From CAWDVK01 sp963805715 (GTDB taxonomy: Bacteria; Actinomycetota; Actinomycetes; Streptosporangiales; Streptosporangiaceae), in NCBI GenBank assembly GCA_963805715.1, contig CAWDVK010000009.1, positions 1 to 64,000 on the forward strand: 64,000 nt of DNA, read 5' to 3'. This document shows, one piece after another, positions 1 through 7,859 of this stretch (within the stretch, counting starts at the first letter, position 1; the number at the start of each line of letters is the position of its first letter). The position numbers and the translations under genes are program-made. Below the pieces are notes generated by a model. The model had not been told where the DNA came from. It made no database searches and saw only the letters and a program-made list of their open reading frames with translations.

Positions 1-14
1 AGTTGCGCCCACCA
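1..14 (+). tRNA. 3' end of a tRNA gene, truncated by the window edge (att copy A)
   Basis: The first 14 bases read AGTTGCGCCCACCA: the last bases of a T-stem, a seven-base acceptor strand, a discriminator base and an encoded CCA. The same end recurs at 1433-1480 and 30997-31045, so the tRNA gene just outside the window is probably the original integration target. The longer copies carry the anticodon loop CTTACAA, which would read as a Val (TAC) tRNA. The identity is inferred from those copies, because the rest of this gene is not visible. Confidence 0.6.
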
Positions 15-576
15 GCACAAATATCGAGGCTCATTTTCATTAGCAGCCGGATTGTGGCTGAGCGTCTGTAATTCATCCCTACGCCAAGATGGATCGCTGC
101 CTGCACAACCCGACTGGGCGAGGACGCAGCCATGGTGCTTTATGCGGTTGTTCGCAAGGACCGCCTTCCAGCTCGACCATGGCTCGACCCGCCCGATGGA
201 GGCATCTGGGGCTGGCGAAGACGCTTGCCGTCGAGATATCCCCTGCACCCGTCGACGCGCTGCATCCGGGCGTGGTCGGCGACAGCCCCCGCTGGCGAGG
301 TTGTCCCCGGCTGCCCTGCAGGCCGTCGGACGTACTCCCGCCAAGCAACTCATCGCCGTGGCCAACTGGTCGGCGCCACCGAATTCCAGCCCCGTAACCC
401 TAGCGTCAACGGCCACGACCTAGCCCTCGACGCTGGCATGATCATCACCTGACGAGAGTCAACGGCTGCGCAGATTGCCGTGCAAGCGCTCGCGAGCGGG
501 GAAGGCGATCCCGCGCCTTGATTGCTAACGGGAGACAACGCTGCCGGCGTGATGTCCCGGCGGCGGATTGTTCAGC
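15..576. other. No recognisable gene
   Basis: Several overlapping open frames of about 60-120 codons exist on both strands. None has a convincing ribosome binding site, a recognisable domain or a consistent codon pattern. I treat the stretch as intergenic or decayed mobile-element DNA between the tRNA end and the toxin-antitoxin remnant. Confidence 0.5.
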
Positions 577-925
577 TCAACGTCGCCTGTTGAGCAGTTC
601 GCAGCCGAGCGCCTGGGCCAGCGCGATGTAGCCGACGTCGTACGCTCCCAGGGCTTGCCGCAGCTCCCACATCCGGGGAAGGTGTAGCAGCCTGGGTGGC
701 GGGTGACCCGCAGGCGGGAGTAATCGGCGAGCATCTGTTCCCCGCGGTAATCGAGTAATCTCTTTCCGGCCGCGAGCCCCCGGACATGAGCACCAGCTCC
801 ACGTCGAGATGGTGCGGGGCGTGCCGAGTGCGCGGCGCGGACAATCGCTGCGCAGCACGTCGTCTCCTCCCGCGCAAACAGCGCGTCGACCACCGGGGAG
901 CATCGACCACGTAGGTGAGGCTCAA
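577..925 (-). pseudogene. Decayed VapC-like PIN-domain toxin
   Basis: Reading begins with TTG at 925, which overlaps the antitoxin stop by four bases (TTGA), the usual VapBC arrangement. The N-terminus gives SLTYVVDA, the first acidic strand of a PIN ribonuclease. After that the PIN-like pieces are spread over three frames: VDALFARE, then HHLDVEL, then LADYSRLRVTRHP, then MWELRQALGAYDVGYIALAQ near the end. The last segment carries the Y-D-x-x-Y-x-x-L-A pattern typical of the C-terminal part of VapC. At least three frame changes are needed to join them, so no full toxin can be made. Family recognition is from these motifs only. Confidence 0.7.
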
Positions 926-1167
926 CGCCGCCCCTCGTCGCGCGCCGCGAGAATGTCGTCCATGGTCAGGTCCACTGGTTCCCGGTCACGAGCGATCCGG
1001 GCGATTACCTCGGCGTTGGTCTCCGCGGCGGCGTCGGCGTCCATCAGGTCGCGCAGGTAACCCGAGAGCGACTGGCCGAGTGATCTGGCCCGGTCGCGCA
1101 GGACCGCGAGCGTCGCCGGATCGACGTCGCGGACTTGGACAATACCCGCATCCGTAGGTTCGCTCAT
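922..1167 (-). CDS. FitA/VapB-type antitoxin
   Basis: This 81-residue protein starts at ATG 1167 and ends in a four-base overlap with the toxin remnant. Residues about 10-45 fit a ribbon-helix-helix DNA-binding domain: VQVRDVD in the strand, then LAVLRDRARSLGQSLSGYLR in the helices. The acidic C-terminal half (about 50-78, with TMDDILAARDEGRR) is the type that wraps around a PIN toxin. It would normally bind and neutralise VapC and repress its own operon. It is intact although its toxin is broken, so it is either a relic or still acts as a DNA-binding protein or an antidote to a related toxin elsewhere. Confidence 0.8.
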   Translation of the reverse strand: MSEPTDAGIVQVRDVDPATLAVLRDRARSLGQSLSGYLRDLMDADAAAETNAEVIARIARDREPVDLTMDDILAARDEGRR

Positions 1168-1432
1168 GCCCCCAGTGTACCGTCAATCATGCACCACGCA
1201 TGAACTGGCGACGCTGGTACTGCCCCTAGCTACGCCCGGATGCCGACCCTGCCCAGGCACTATTTGACAGCCGCAACTTGGTAACCAGGCGAAGCATGGT
1301 CCTCGGGCCTGGGAGCCAAACGGGGGACTGTGGCCTCAGAAATGGAGCGACGCCGGGCGCTGTTCAGCGAATGGCGTTGCTGGTCAAGTGCTCACAGGAA
1401 CCTGTCCAGCGTCGTCTTGCGACCGGATGACG

Positions 1433-1480
1433 CGCCTTACAAGCGAGGGGTCACTGGTTCGATCCCAGTTGCGCGCACCA
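1433..1480 (+). repeat. tRNA 3'-half direct repeat (att copy B)
   Basis: These 48 bases run from the 3' part of the anticodon arm (loop CTTACAA followed by GCGAG) through a T-arm (ACTGG-TTCGATC-CCAGT) to an acceptor end finishing in CACCA. The first 34 bases are identical to 30997-31030. No 5' half of a tRNA precedes it, which is what integrases that use a tRNA 3' half leave behind. An integrase C-terminal remnant lies 57 bases away. Confidence 0.75.
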
Positions 1481-1536
1481 GCGAAAACACCGGCAGCGCG
1501 ATCATGGAACGTGGGCGGCGTGCCCATAACGTGCCA

Positions 1537-1741
1537 TTACTGGGTGCTCGCACCGTCACCGTCTCCGCGTCCGAAGGCCTCGATCCGGGCGCTCATCGCA
1601 TCCGCGACGACCTGGTTGGCTGCGGCTGTCTTGTGCTGGTAGATGAGCGCGGCCCGCATGCCGTCGTGGCCCATCCGGTCCATCAGGTCTCGCAGGCTCG
1701 CACCGCTGGCCGCCGCGAAGGAGTTCCCGGGTTCCGCGTCT
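1537..1741 (-). pseudogene. C-terminal fragment of a tyrosine (phage-type) integrase
   Basis: On the minus strand the frame ending at the TAA of 1537-1539 reads NSFAAASGASLRDLMDRMGH followed by a segment containing RAALIYQHKT. These are the hallmarks of the catalytic C-terminus of actinobacterial tyrosine recombinases: the G-A-S-L-x-D/E-L-M-x-R-M-G-H helix and the A-L-I-Y-Q-H block with the nucleophilic tyrosine. Everything upstream (catalytic Arg, core-binding domain) is missing; the frame runs into the inverted repeat at 1729-1797. The fragment points toward the tRNA-derived repeat at 1433-1480, the usual int-att arrangement. Confidence 0.85.
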
Positions 1742-1797
1742 AGGCCGCCCTGCGGGCGCCGCTTCGCGATGGCTTCGCCAGCCTAGACGCGGAACCC
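1729..1797. repeat. Perfect 17-bp inverted repeat at the integrase break point
   Basis: GGGTTCCGCGTCTAGGC (1729-1745) is exactly repeated in reverse complement at 1781-1797, with 35 bases between. It sits where the integrase homology ends. It could be a hairpin, the scar of a small inversion or insertion, or a recombination-associated structure. Confidence 0.7.
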
Positions 1798-1947
1798 ACT
1801 CGCAAGGGATCGGCGCCTGTCGGGAAGACGAGGCAGGAGTGAACCTCGTCCGCCAGGAACTAGGTCACCCCCTCGGAGGTGATGCCGGGAAGCCTCATGC
1901 GCGGCACGCTGGCAGTGTGCGCGGGCGGTTCAGGGCGGGGAGGCGGC

Positions 1948-2379
1948 ATGACAAGATCAGGACAAGGGGTCGGGAGGCCGCCGCTGGCCATCATCGCGGC
2001 GGGCAGCAGCAGGTCGGCGGCGCAGCCGGGGGACTCGGGCTTTGCCGGGAAAGCGGGGCTGGGGCTGGTCGGGCTGGGCGTGGTGGGTCATGTGCTGCGA
2101 AGCCGCAGCTTCTATGAGCGGGTGATCGTCGGCGCCATCGTGCTGGGGGCGCTGCGAGGGCTGGGTCAGGAGAACCGGGCCAGCACCTTCGAGCGCCTGG
2201 CTGCCTGGAATAAACGGCAGGTCCAGGTCCTTGAGCGCAAAGCTGAACGGCAGGCCCGGCGCCTTGAGCGCAAAGCTAAGCGCCTTGAGCGCAAAGCTGA
2301 ACGGCACGCCCGGCGCCTTGCTGTATGGGCAAAGCTAAGGATCCGCAGGCCTAGAGCTGGGCAACCGCCGGCCAGCTAG
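1948..2379 (+). CDS. Small membrane-associated protein with a basic repetitive tail
   Basis: This 143-residue protein starts at ATG 1948 after GGGGAGG at suitable spacing. About residues 38-75 are hydrophobic (GLGLVGLGVVGHVL, then VIVGAIVLGALRGLG), suggesting one or two membrane passes. The second half is a highly charged helix in which LERKAERQARR-like units recur three or four times, encoded by near-identical DNA around 2230-2310, and is likely a coiled coil. The segment ALRGLGQENRASTFERLAAW resembles part of the small protein at 47463 (LASLGRENQARALARAAAW), so the two may be related. I do not recognise a function. Confidence 0.6.
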   Translation: MTRSGQGVGRPPLAIIAAGSSRSAAQPGDSGFAGKAGLGLVGLGVVGHVLRSRSFYERVIVGAIVLGALRGLGQENRASTFERLAAWNKRQVQVLERKAERQARRLERKAKRLERKAERHARRLAVWAKLRIRRPRAGQPPAS

Positions 2380-2439
2380 CGGCGGGTGCTGCTGAGCCGT
2401 CGGGCTGATGGCGGGCTGGCTGGCTATCCGGCGAGTCCT

Positions 2440-3240
2440 TCACCTGGAGGCCGAAGTACTCACCCATGTGGCCACCCATACCCTCATGCAATACATGACC
2501 GTGAAGGCCGCGGTTTCGGCAGTAGAGGTCTCGCCGACGTACTCGCCGCCGGGAGTCTTGGTGACGCTCCGTTCAAGTAGCCATGGTTGGCCGTGGGCCG
2601 CACCAGAGCCAAGACGGTACGGAGACGGCAGTCCTGCAGGCAGAAGTTTGGTCACCCCGTCAGTTATGTTCAGCGCGAGCGCAACAGAGGCATCGCCGAG
2701 CTGGATTCGCGTGGGGCGGTTCCTGGCATCTTGGCTAATAGCGAACCCGCCAGTCGCGAGTTCGTTCAGCTTGAACTGGCCATATTCGCGGACCCCCTCA
2801 GCGTGTACAGCACCGAATGTACCCGCAGCCCTTTCAGCAAGGGCAGTGTCATCTAGCCACGACGCTGCCATGCGGGCGAGTCGGGCATTGGCGGTGACGG
2901 AGAGATCGAGCAGGTGGCAACTTACAGCGGTTTACAGCGGTGGACTCAAGAGTCGCCCGGCACAGGGTCAGAGGCGACCAGATCGGAGCCGGATCACGCA
3001 GCACATCGCGCTCGAGCGCGCGTATGTGGTCCTCCGCGTTGAGCAGCGCGAGGTGGGCGCCCTCGATCCCCGTAGCGTGGATTCCGGGCCTTGGACCTTC
3101 CGCGTTTCCGGTAGTGCCGCGCTGATCGCATCGAGATCCACTTTGAAGGCTCCTGCAGGCCGATAACCGGAACCTCGCGGCGTAAGGGCATTCCGTGCGT
3201 TCTCCAGGGACACTCCAAGCTCCTGCGCGATGAGCTTGGC
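2440..3240 (-). pseudogene. Frameshifted conserved protein of unknown function
   Basis: Three minus-strand segments read as one broken gene. The first (about 3240-3085) includes AKLIAQELGVSLENARNAL, possibly an HTH-like helix pair. The second gives IEGAHLALLNAEDHIRALER and then IWSPLTLCRATLES. The third (to 2440) includes ARLARMAASWLDD and YGQFKLNELATGGFAIS. The first join needs one base near 3080. The second break coincides with a tandem ten-base duplication, TTACAGCGG(T), at 2921-2940; removing one unit restores the frame. Codon bias is good in each segment, as expected of recent decay. I cannot name the family. Confidence 0.55.
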
Positions 3241-3310
3241 TGCGCCCGCCCGCTCGGGGAGCGGCGTGGCGGCGCTGCCGTGACCGCCAAACCGCCGGAG
3301 CGGGCGAGAA

Positions 3311-3328
3311 TCACCCGCGAAAGGGTGA
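3311..3328. promoter_or_regulatory. Palindromic operator candidate, site 1
   Basis: TCACCC-GCGAAA-GGGTGA, preceded by GAA and followed by CGAC. It lies 69 bases before the ATG of the DUF7144-like remnant at 3397 and about 250 bases before the GH13 gene. The downstream leader closely resembles that of site 7. Confidence 0.75.
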
Positions 3329-3396
3329 CGACACGTCCCCACGGCTCGAACAGGTTGAAGAAGCCAAGGTTCACGATTCTGACCGGAGGGCAAGCA

Positions 3397-3578
3397 ATGA
3401 CGTCGGTATCGCCAACTTACATACATTCATCGCCAACGCCCGCCACGTGATCGCGGACCTGCGCGCCTGGGGCCGGGTCGCGCTCATCCACGGCGCCATG
3501 CAGCTGCTCGCAGCGGCCGGGGTGCGGGCGGGCAACCAGAGAGCGGCGACGGGCCTGCTGTCGAGGGGATCGCGATGA
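3397..3578 (+). pseudogene. Remnant of a DUF7144-like membrane protein
   Basis: ATG 3397 opens MTSVSPTYIH and stops after 17 codons. In another frame, from about 3429 to the TGA at 3576, the sequence reads a segment containing LRAWGRVALIHGAMQLLAAA and then GVRAGNQRA. That matches the middle of DUF7144 proteins: the W-G-x-x-x-L-x-x-G-x-x-Q-L-x-A-G helix followed by G-N/R-x-A-R. The intact relative at 15008 has GWVYLVVAVVLLLCGFLVLS in this place. The leader and first codons (ATGACGTCNG) are shared with 23615 and 47463. The stop overlaps the next gene's ATG. Confidence 0.55.
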
Positions 3579-5053
3579 CCGGATGGCCAGAAGAGCCGGT
3601 GATTTATGAGGTCAACACCGCGGTCTGGCTGGATGAGCTGTCCCGGGCGGCCGGGCGCCGGGTCACGCTGGCCGACGTTACGGCTGCCGACTGGGACGCG
3701 GTCACCCCGGCCGGTGTAGATGCGGTCTGGCTGATGGGCGTGTGGGAACGGAGCACGGCCGGGCTGGCCCTGGCGACCGAGAATGCCGAGCTGCAGGGCT
3801 CGTTCCGGTATGCGCTACCCGACCTGCGCCCGGAGGACGTGATCGGGTCGCCGTACTGCGTGCGCCGTTATGTCGTTGACGCAGCCTTCGGCGGCCCAGA
3901 GGCACTGGCCGCGGCGCGCGCTGCACTGGCAGCACGAGGCGCGCGACTGATCCTGGACTACGTACCCAACCACGTTGCTCCCGACCATCCCTGGGTCAGG
4001 GGCAACCCGGAACTGTTCGTGCGCGGCGACGAGCACGACATCGAGGCCGATCCGGCGGGCTGGCTGGTGGCGGCCGGACAGGTGCTGGCTCATGGCCGCG
4101 ACCCGTATTTTCCGCCGTGGCCCGATGTCGTCCAGCTCAACGCCTTCGCCCCGGCGGTGCGCGCCGCGACGGCGCAGACGCTGGCGGACATCGCGGGCCA
4201 GTGTGACGGAATCCGCTGCGACATGGCCATGCTGATGATCAACCGCATCTTCGCCGGGACCTGGGGCAGCCGGGCCGGGCCGGAGCCAGCCGAGGAATTC
4301 TGGCCTGCCGTGATAGGCCAGCTGCGCACCCAGCACCCGGAGACGGTGCTGGTCGCCGAGGCCTACTGGGACCTGGAGTGGGAGCTTCAGCAGCAGGGGT
4401 TCGACTTCTGTTATGACAAGCGCCTGTACGACCGGATCGTCGGAGAGGACGCGCCTGCCGTCCGGGACCACCTGCGCGCCGGCCTGAATTACCAGTCCAG
4501 GCTCCTGCGCTTCCTGGAGAACCATGACGAGCCCCGCATTGCGGCCCGCATGCCAGCCGACGCCGAGCGCGCCGCTGCGGTGACCATCGCCACGCTGCCC
4601 GGCGCGACCTTGTGGTACGAGGGCCAGTTCGAGGGCCGGCGAGTAAGGCCACCGGTGTTCCTGTCGCGCCGTCCTGGCGAACCGCCGGACATCGGCCTCG
4701 CCGACTGGTACCGGCGCCTGCTGGCCGCCGTCGCCGCGCACCGCGTGCGGGCCGGCGCGTGGCGCCTGCTCGAGGTCGGCGGCTGGCCCGACAACCAATC
4801 TTGCCGCAATCTGCTCGCCTGGTCCTGGTCCGGTGACCGCAGCAGCGACCGGCATGTGGTCGTGGTCAATCTCTCTGCCGAGCCGACACAAGGCCGGATT
4901 CCCCTGGACTGGACGGACCTGCGTGGCCGGACCTGGTGCCTGACTGACCTTCTGCAGGGAAACATGTTCAACCGCGACGGCGGCGAACTGGCTGACCCCG
5001 GGCTTTTCGTTGCTCTGGAGTCGTGGCAATTCCACCTGCTCGCGCTACGGTGA
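3575..5053 (+). CDS. GH13 alpha-amylase-family glycosidase
   Basis: This 492-residue protein contains the four conserved GH13 regions in order: DYVPNH (residues 128-133), GIRCDMAM with the likely nucleophile Asp216, VAEAYW with the acid/base Glu262, and FLENHDE with the transition-state Asp318. The barrel therefore spans about 10-400 and the tail is a small beta domain. There is no signal peptide, so it should act in the cytoplasm on glycogen, maltodextrin or trehalose-type glucans. The exact specificity cannot be read. ATG 3575 follows GAGGGG and overlaps the preceding remnant's stop. With the GH15 enzyme at 5845 it suggests mobilisation of storage carbohydrate. Confidence 0.88.
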   Translation: MTGWPEEPVIYEVNTAVWLDELSRAAGRRVTLADVTAADWDAVTPAGVDAVWLMGVWERSTAGLALATENAELQGSFRYALPDLRPEDVIGSPYCVRRYVVDAAFGGPEALAAARAALAARGARLILDYVPNHVAPDHPWVRGNPELFVRGDEHDIEADPAGWLVAAGQVLAHGRDPYFPPWPDVVQLNAFAPAVRAATAQTLADIAGQCDGIRCDMAMLMINRIFAGTWGSRAGPEPAEEFWPAVIGQLRTQHPETVLVAEAYWDLEWELQQQGFDFCYDKRLYDRIVGEDAPAVRDHLRAGLNYQSRLLRFLENHDEPRIAARMPADAERAAAVTIATLPGATLWYEGQFEGRRVRPPVFLSRRPGEPPDIGLADWYRRLLAAVAAHRVRAGAWRLLEVGGWPDNQSCRNLLAWSWSGDRSSDRHVVVVNLSAEPTQGRIPLDWTDLRGRTWCLTDLLQGNMFNRDGGELADPGLFVALESWQFHLLALR

Positions 5054-5111
5054 TCCGACTAGCCTTGGCCGGCAACAGCGCAAACATTGATGCTATGCAT
5101 GCTGCGCTCTC

Positions 5112-5306
5112 TTGGGGCACGATGACCCTCCCGACTACCCGCCTCCCGGGCCACCTGTCGAGATCCCGGACATCGACGGATCGCCAGCGGACGACTGGCG
5201 CCGCGCCGATGGTGCGGACGCCAACGACGAGCACTACAACTCACAAAGCGCGGCTGACCAAGCGCTTGACGCTGCCGCGACGGGCTTCACCGGCTACGGC
5301 CCTTGA
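5112..5306 (+). CDS. Possible small acidic protein
   Basis: A 64-codon frame starting with TTG reads a proline- and aspartate-rich sequence (DDPPDYPPPGPPVEIPDI, then DQALDAAATGFTGYGP). Third positions are fairly GC-rich, which favours coding, but there is no clear ribosome binding site and I know no family. It lies 58 bases after the GH13 gene on the same strand. Confidence 0.3.
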   Translation: MGHDDPPDYPPPGPPVEIPDIDGSPADDWRRADGADANDEHYNSQSAADQALDAAATGFTGYGP

Positions 5307-5844
5307 ATAGTACGGCGCGCCGAGTCGGACAGGTGACGATGGCCGTTCGCTAGAGGTCTGGCAGGAACCTGGCGAACCCACTGCACTCGCCTACGATCAT
5401 CATCACCATGGAGCTGGTCGCACTCTACGGGTGGGCACCTAAGGCAGCGGCAGGGTCCCCATCCTCTGCGATAACGCTCAGGCAAGTGCCGTGGCGAACA
5501 ATGCCACCCTGTGCTCTCTCAAGGCGGTAGCGCCGGTTCATGTCCGGTCGGGGCTACTCATGGAGTAGCAGGTCAAGGGCCTGATCGCCAGTCACTGCAG
5601 TCGGGTCCCTGATCTTCCGGGCGGGTCTCGATGCGGGCAACAAGTGCGTTGGCGTGCGCCGGCCGTCCCGCGTTGGCCGTCGGCGCAGGATCGGTCCGGG
5701 CACACTCACCCTCTGCCGGGTGAGGCAGCGGCCATACCGGCGGTGAACCATGGCTTACAGGTCATGGCAAAGCGCGAGCGCGTCAGCTCTCCAGCGATGT
5801 TGCGCAGGAACCGTCGGCTCGCTCACGGTGGGGGAAGGAGCATC
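5307..5844. other. Intergenic region before the GH15 gene
   Basis: I see no supported gene here. The region holds operator candidate site 2 (5706-5723). A possible upstream extension of the GH15 frame exists, but it lacks the family's usual N-terminus and the better start is GTG 5845. Confidence 0.5.
5706..5723. promoter_or_regulatory. Palindromic operator candidate, site 2
   Basis: TCACCC-TCTGCC-GGGTGA, 121 bases upstream of the GTG start of the GH15 gene. Both half-sites are perfect and the six-base spacer matches most other sites. Confidence 0.75.
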
Positions 5845-7713
5845 GTGGCCACTTATCCCAACATCAGCGATCACGGGCTGATCGGTGATCTCCAGACGGC
5901 CGCGCTGGTCACGACCGACGGCACCGTGGACTGGTTCTGCAGTCCCCGTTTCGACTCGCCGAGCATCTTCGCTTCCTTGCTCGATGCCGGGGGCGGCGGC
6001 TATTTCCGGGTCGCTCCCGACCCGCAGGAGTACGTGAGCAAGCAGTTGTATTTCCCGGACACTGCCATCCTGATCACGAGGTTCATGACACCTGACGGTG
6101 TCGGTGAGGTGCACGATTTCATGCCGGTTGCCGATGGAGCCCCGACGAATAGGCACCGGCTGGTGCGGCAGCTGCGGGTTGTGCGCGGAACGATGCGATT
6201 CGTGATGGAGATCCAGCCGCGGTTCGACTACGCGCGTAAAGCGCACCAGCTAGAGCTGTCCGAGGACGGCGCGGTGTTCCATGCGGACGGCCTGGACCTG
6301 ACGGTGCATTCGGTGGGGGAGCCGGGTACCTCCCTGCGAGAGCAGGGTGTCACAGTGGAGCGCCATGGTGACGGACTACGCGCCACGCGGACGCTGCGGG
6401 CGGGCCAGACCGGCGGAGTAATGCTCGAAACGATGGGCGGCCCACCACATCGCCTGCGGCCCGAGGAGCTGCAGCACCTCGCCGATCAGACTGCCCGTTT
6501 CTGGCGGGGCTGGCTGCACCGCTCGACCTACCGTGGCCTCTGGCAGGAGATGGTGGCTCGCTCGGCGATGACTCTGAAGCTGATGACCTATGCGCCGACC
6601 GGCGCGATCGTCGCCGCGCCGACCGCCGGGCTGCCTGAGCAGGTCGGCGGCGAGCGGAACTGGGATTACCGGTACACCTGGATTAGAGACGGATCGTTTT
6701 CCATCTACGCGCTGCTCGGCCTGGGGTACACGCAGGAAGCTGCGGCATTCGGCGGCTGGCTGCGAGACCGCGCCAGTGAGTACACGGGGGACGCCGGGCG
6801 GCCGTTGAAGATCATGTACCGGGTCGACGGTACATCCGATCTGACCGAGGAAACCCTCACCCATTTCGAGGGCTGGCGCGGCTCGCGGCCGGTGCGCATC
6901 GGCAACGGCGCGGCCGACCAGCTGCAGCTCGACATCTACGGCGAGGCGATGGATGCCATCTACCTGGCCGATGCCGAGGGGCAACAGGCCGCGCACCGCG
7001 GCTGGCAAAGCATCGCCCGCATGATCGACTGGCTGTGCGACAACTGGGACCAGCCGGACGAGGGCATCTGGGAGACCCGTGGCGGCCGCAAGGACTTCAC
7101 CTACGGCCGGTTCCAGACCTGGGTCGCGCTCGACCGCGCTACCCGGATGGCACGCCACCGGGCCCGCCCGGCCAGCGTGGACCGCTGGGCAGCCGAGCGC
7201 GATCACGTCTACAACCAGATCATGGAACGCGGCTGGAATCCCAAGGCTGGTGCCTTCACCCAGCACTACGGCACCGACGTCCTGGACTCCTCGCTGCTGA
7301 AGATGCCGCTCCAGGGCTTCGTCGCCCCTCGCGACCCGATGTGGCTAGCCACCCTCGATGCCATGGACCGCGAACTAGTCTCCGACAGCCTGGTCTATCG
7401 CTACAACCCCAGCGCCTCACCCGACGGGCTGGCCGGTGATGAGGGCACCTTCACCCTGTGCACGTTCTGGTACGTTGACGCCCTCGCCCGCGCCGGGCGG
7501 CTCGACGACGCGAGACTGGTTTTTGAGAAGATGCACACTTACGCCAATCACCTCGGCCTGTATTCCGAGGAGATCGGCAGCACCGGCGAGCAACTCGGCA
7601 ATTTCCCGCAGGCCTTTAGCCACCTGGCCCTTATCAGCGCTGCGATCAACCTCAACTACCAGATCGAACACGGTGTCGGCCACGTTGAATCAGCCGGGAC
7701 ACCGGCACGCTGA
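5845..7713 (+). CDS. GH15 glucoamylase/trehalase-like glycosidase
   Basis: Starting at GTG 5845 behind GGAAGGAG, the 622-residue protein begins ATYPNISDHGLIGDLQTAAL, the standard N-terminus of bacterial GH15 enzymes of this type. An N-terminal beta domain (to about 240) is followed by the (alpha/alpha)6 barrel with RNWDYRYTWIRDGSF. The catalytic acid lies in DEGIWETRGG near residue 410 and the base in EEIGSTGEQLGNFPQAFSH near 582. Actinobacterial members include trehalases as well as glucan glucohydrolases, so the substrate is open. No signal peptide is visible, so it should act in the cytoplasm. Site 2 lies in its upstream region. Confidence 0.9.
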   Translation: MATYPNISDHGLIGDLQTAALVTTDGTVDWFCSPRFDSPSIFASLLDAGGGGYFRVAPDPQEYVSKQLYFPDTAILITRFMTPDGVGEVHDFMPVADGAPTNRHRLVRQLRVVRGTMRFVMEIQPRFDYARKAHQLELSEDGAVFHADGLDLTVHSVGEPGTSLREQGVTVERHGDGLRATRTLRAGQTGGVMLETMGGPPHRLRPEELQHLADQTARFWRGWLHRSTYRGLWQEMVARSAMTLKLMTYAPTGAIVAAPTAGLPEQVGGERNWDYRYTWIRDGSFSIYALLGLGYTQEAAAFGGWLRDRASEYTGDAGRPLKIMYRVDGTSDLTEETLTHFEGWRGSRPVRIGNGAADQLQLDIYGEAMDAIYLADAEGQQAAHRGWQSIARMIDWLCDNWDQPDEGIWETRGGRKDFTYGRFQTWVALDRATRMARHRARPASVDRWAAERDHVYNQIMERGWNPKAGAFTQHYGTDVLDSSLLKMPLQGFVAPRDPMWLATLDAMDRELVSDSLVYRYNPSASPDGLAGDEGTFTLCTFWYVDALARAGRLDDARLVFEKMHTYANHLGLYSEEIGSTGEQLGNFPQAFSHLALISAAINLNYQIEHGVGHVESAGTPAR

Positions 7714-7859
7714 CGCCCGCGGTCCTGAGTGCAGGCCCTCATCTGCGCGGCTTGCCCCGATCAAGGAAGGGCTGACCGGCGCTGGCGCACACTGCATAGC
7801 CGACAAGAAGCGATGACGTGCGGCGCACCTCGGCGTCCGCCGGGCACGGCGCTTGCCGG

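Noticed and set aside
52..452. Overlapping open frames at the left edge
   Set aside because: No start signal, domain or stable codon pattern in any frame.
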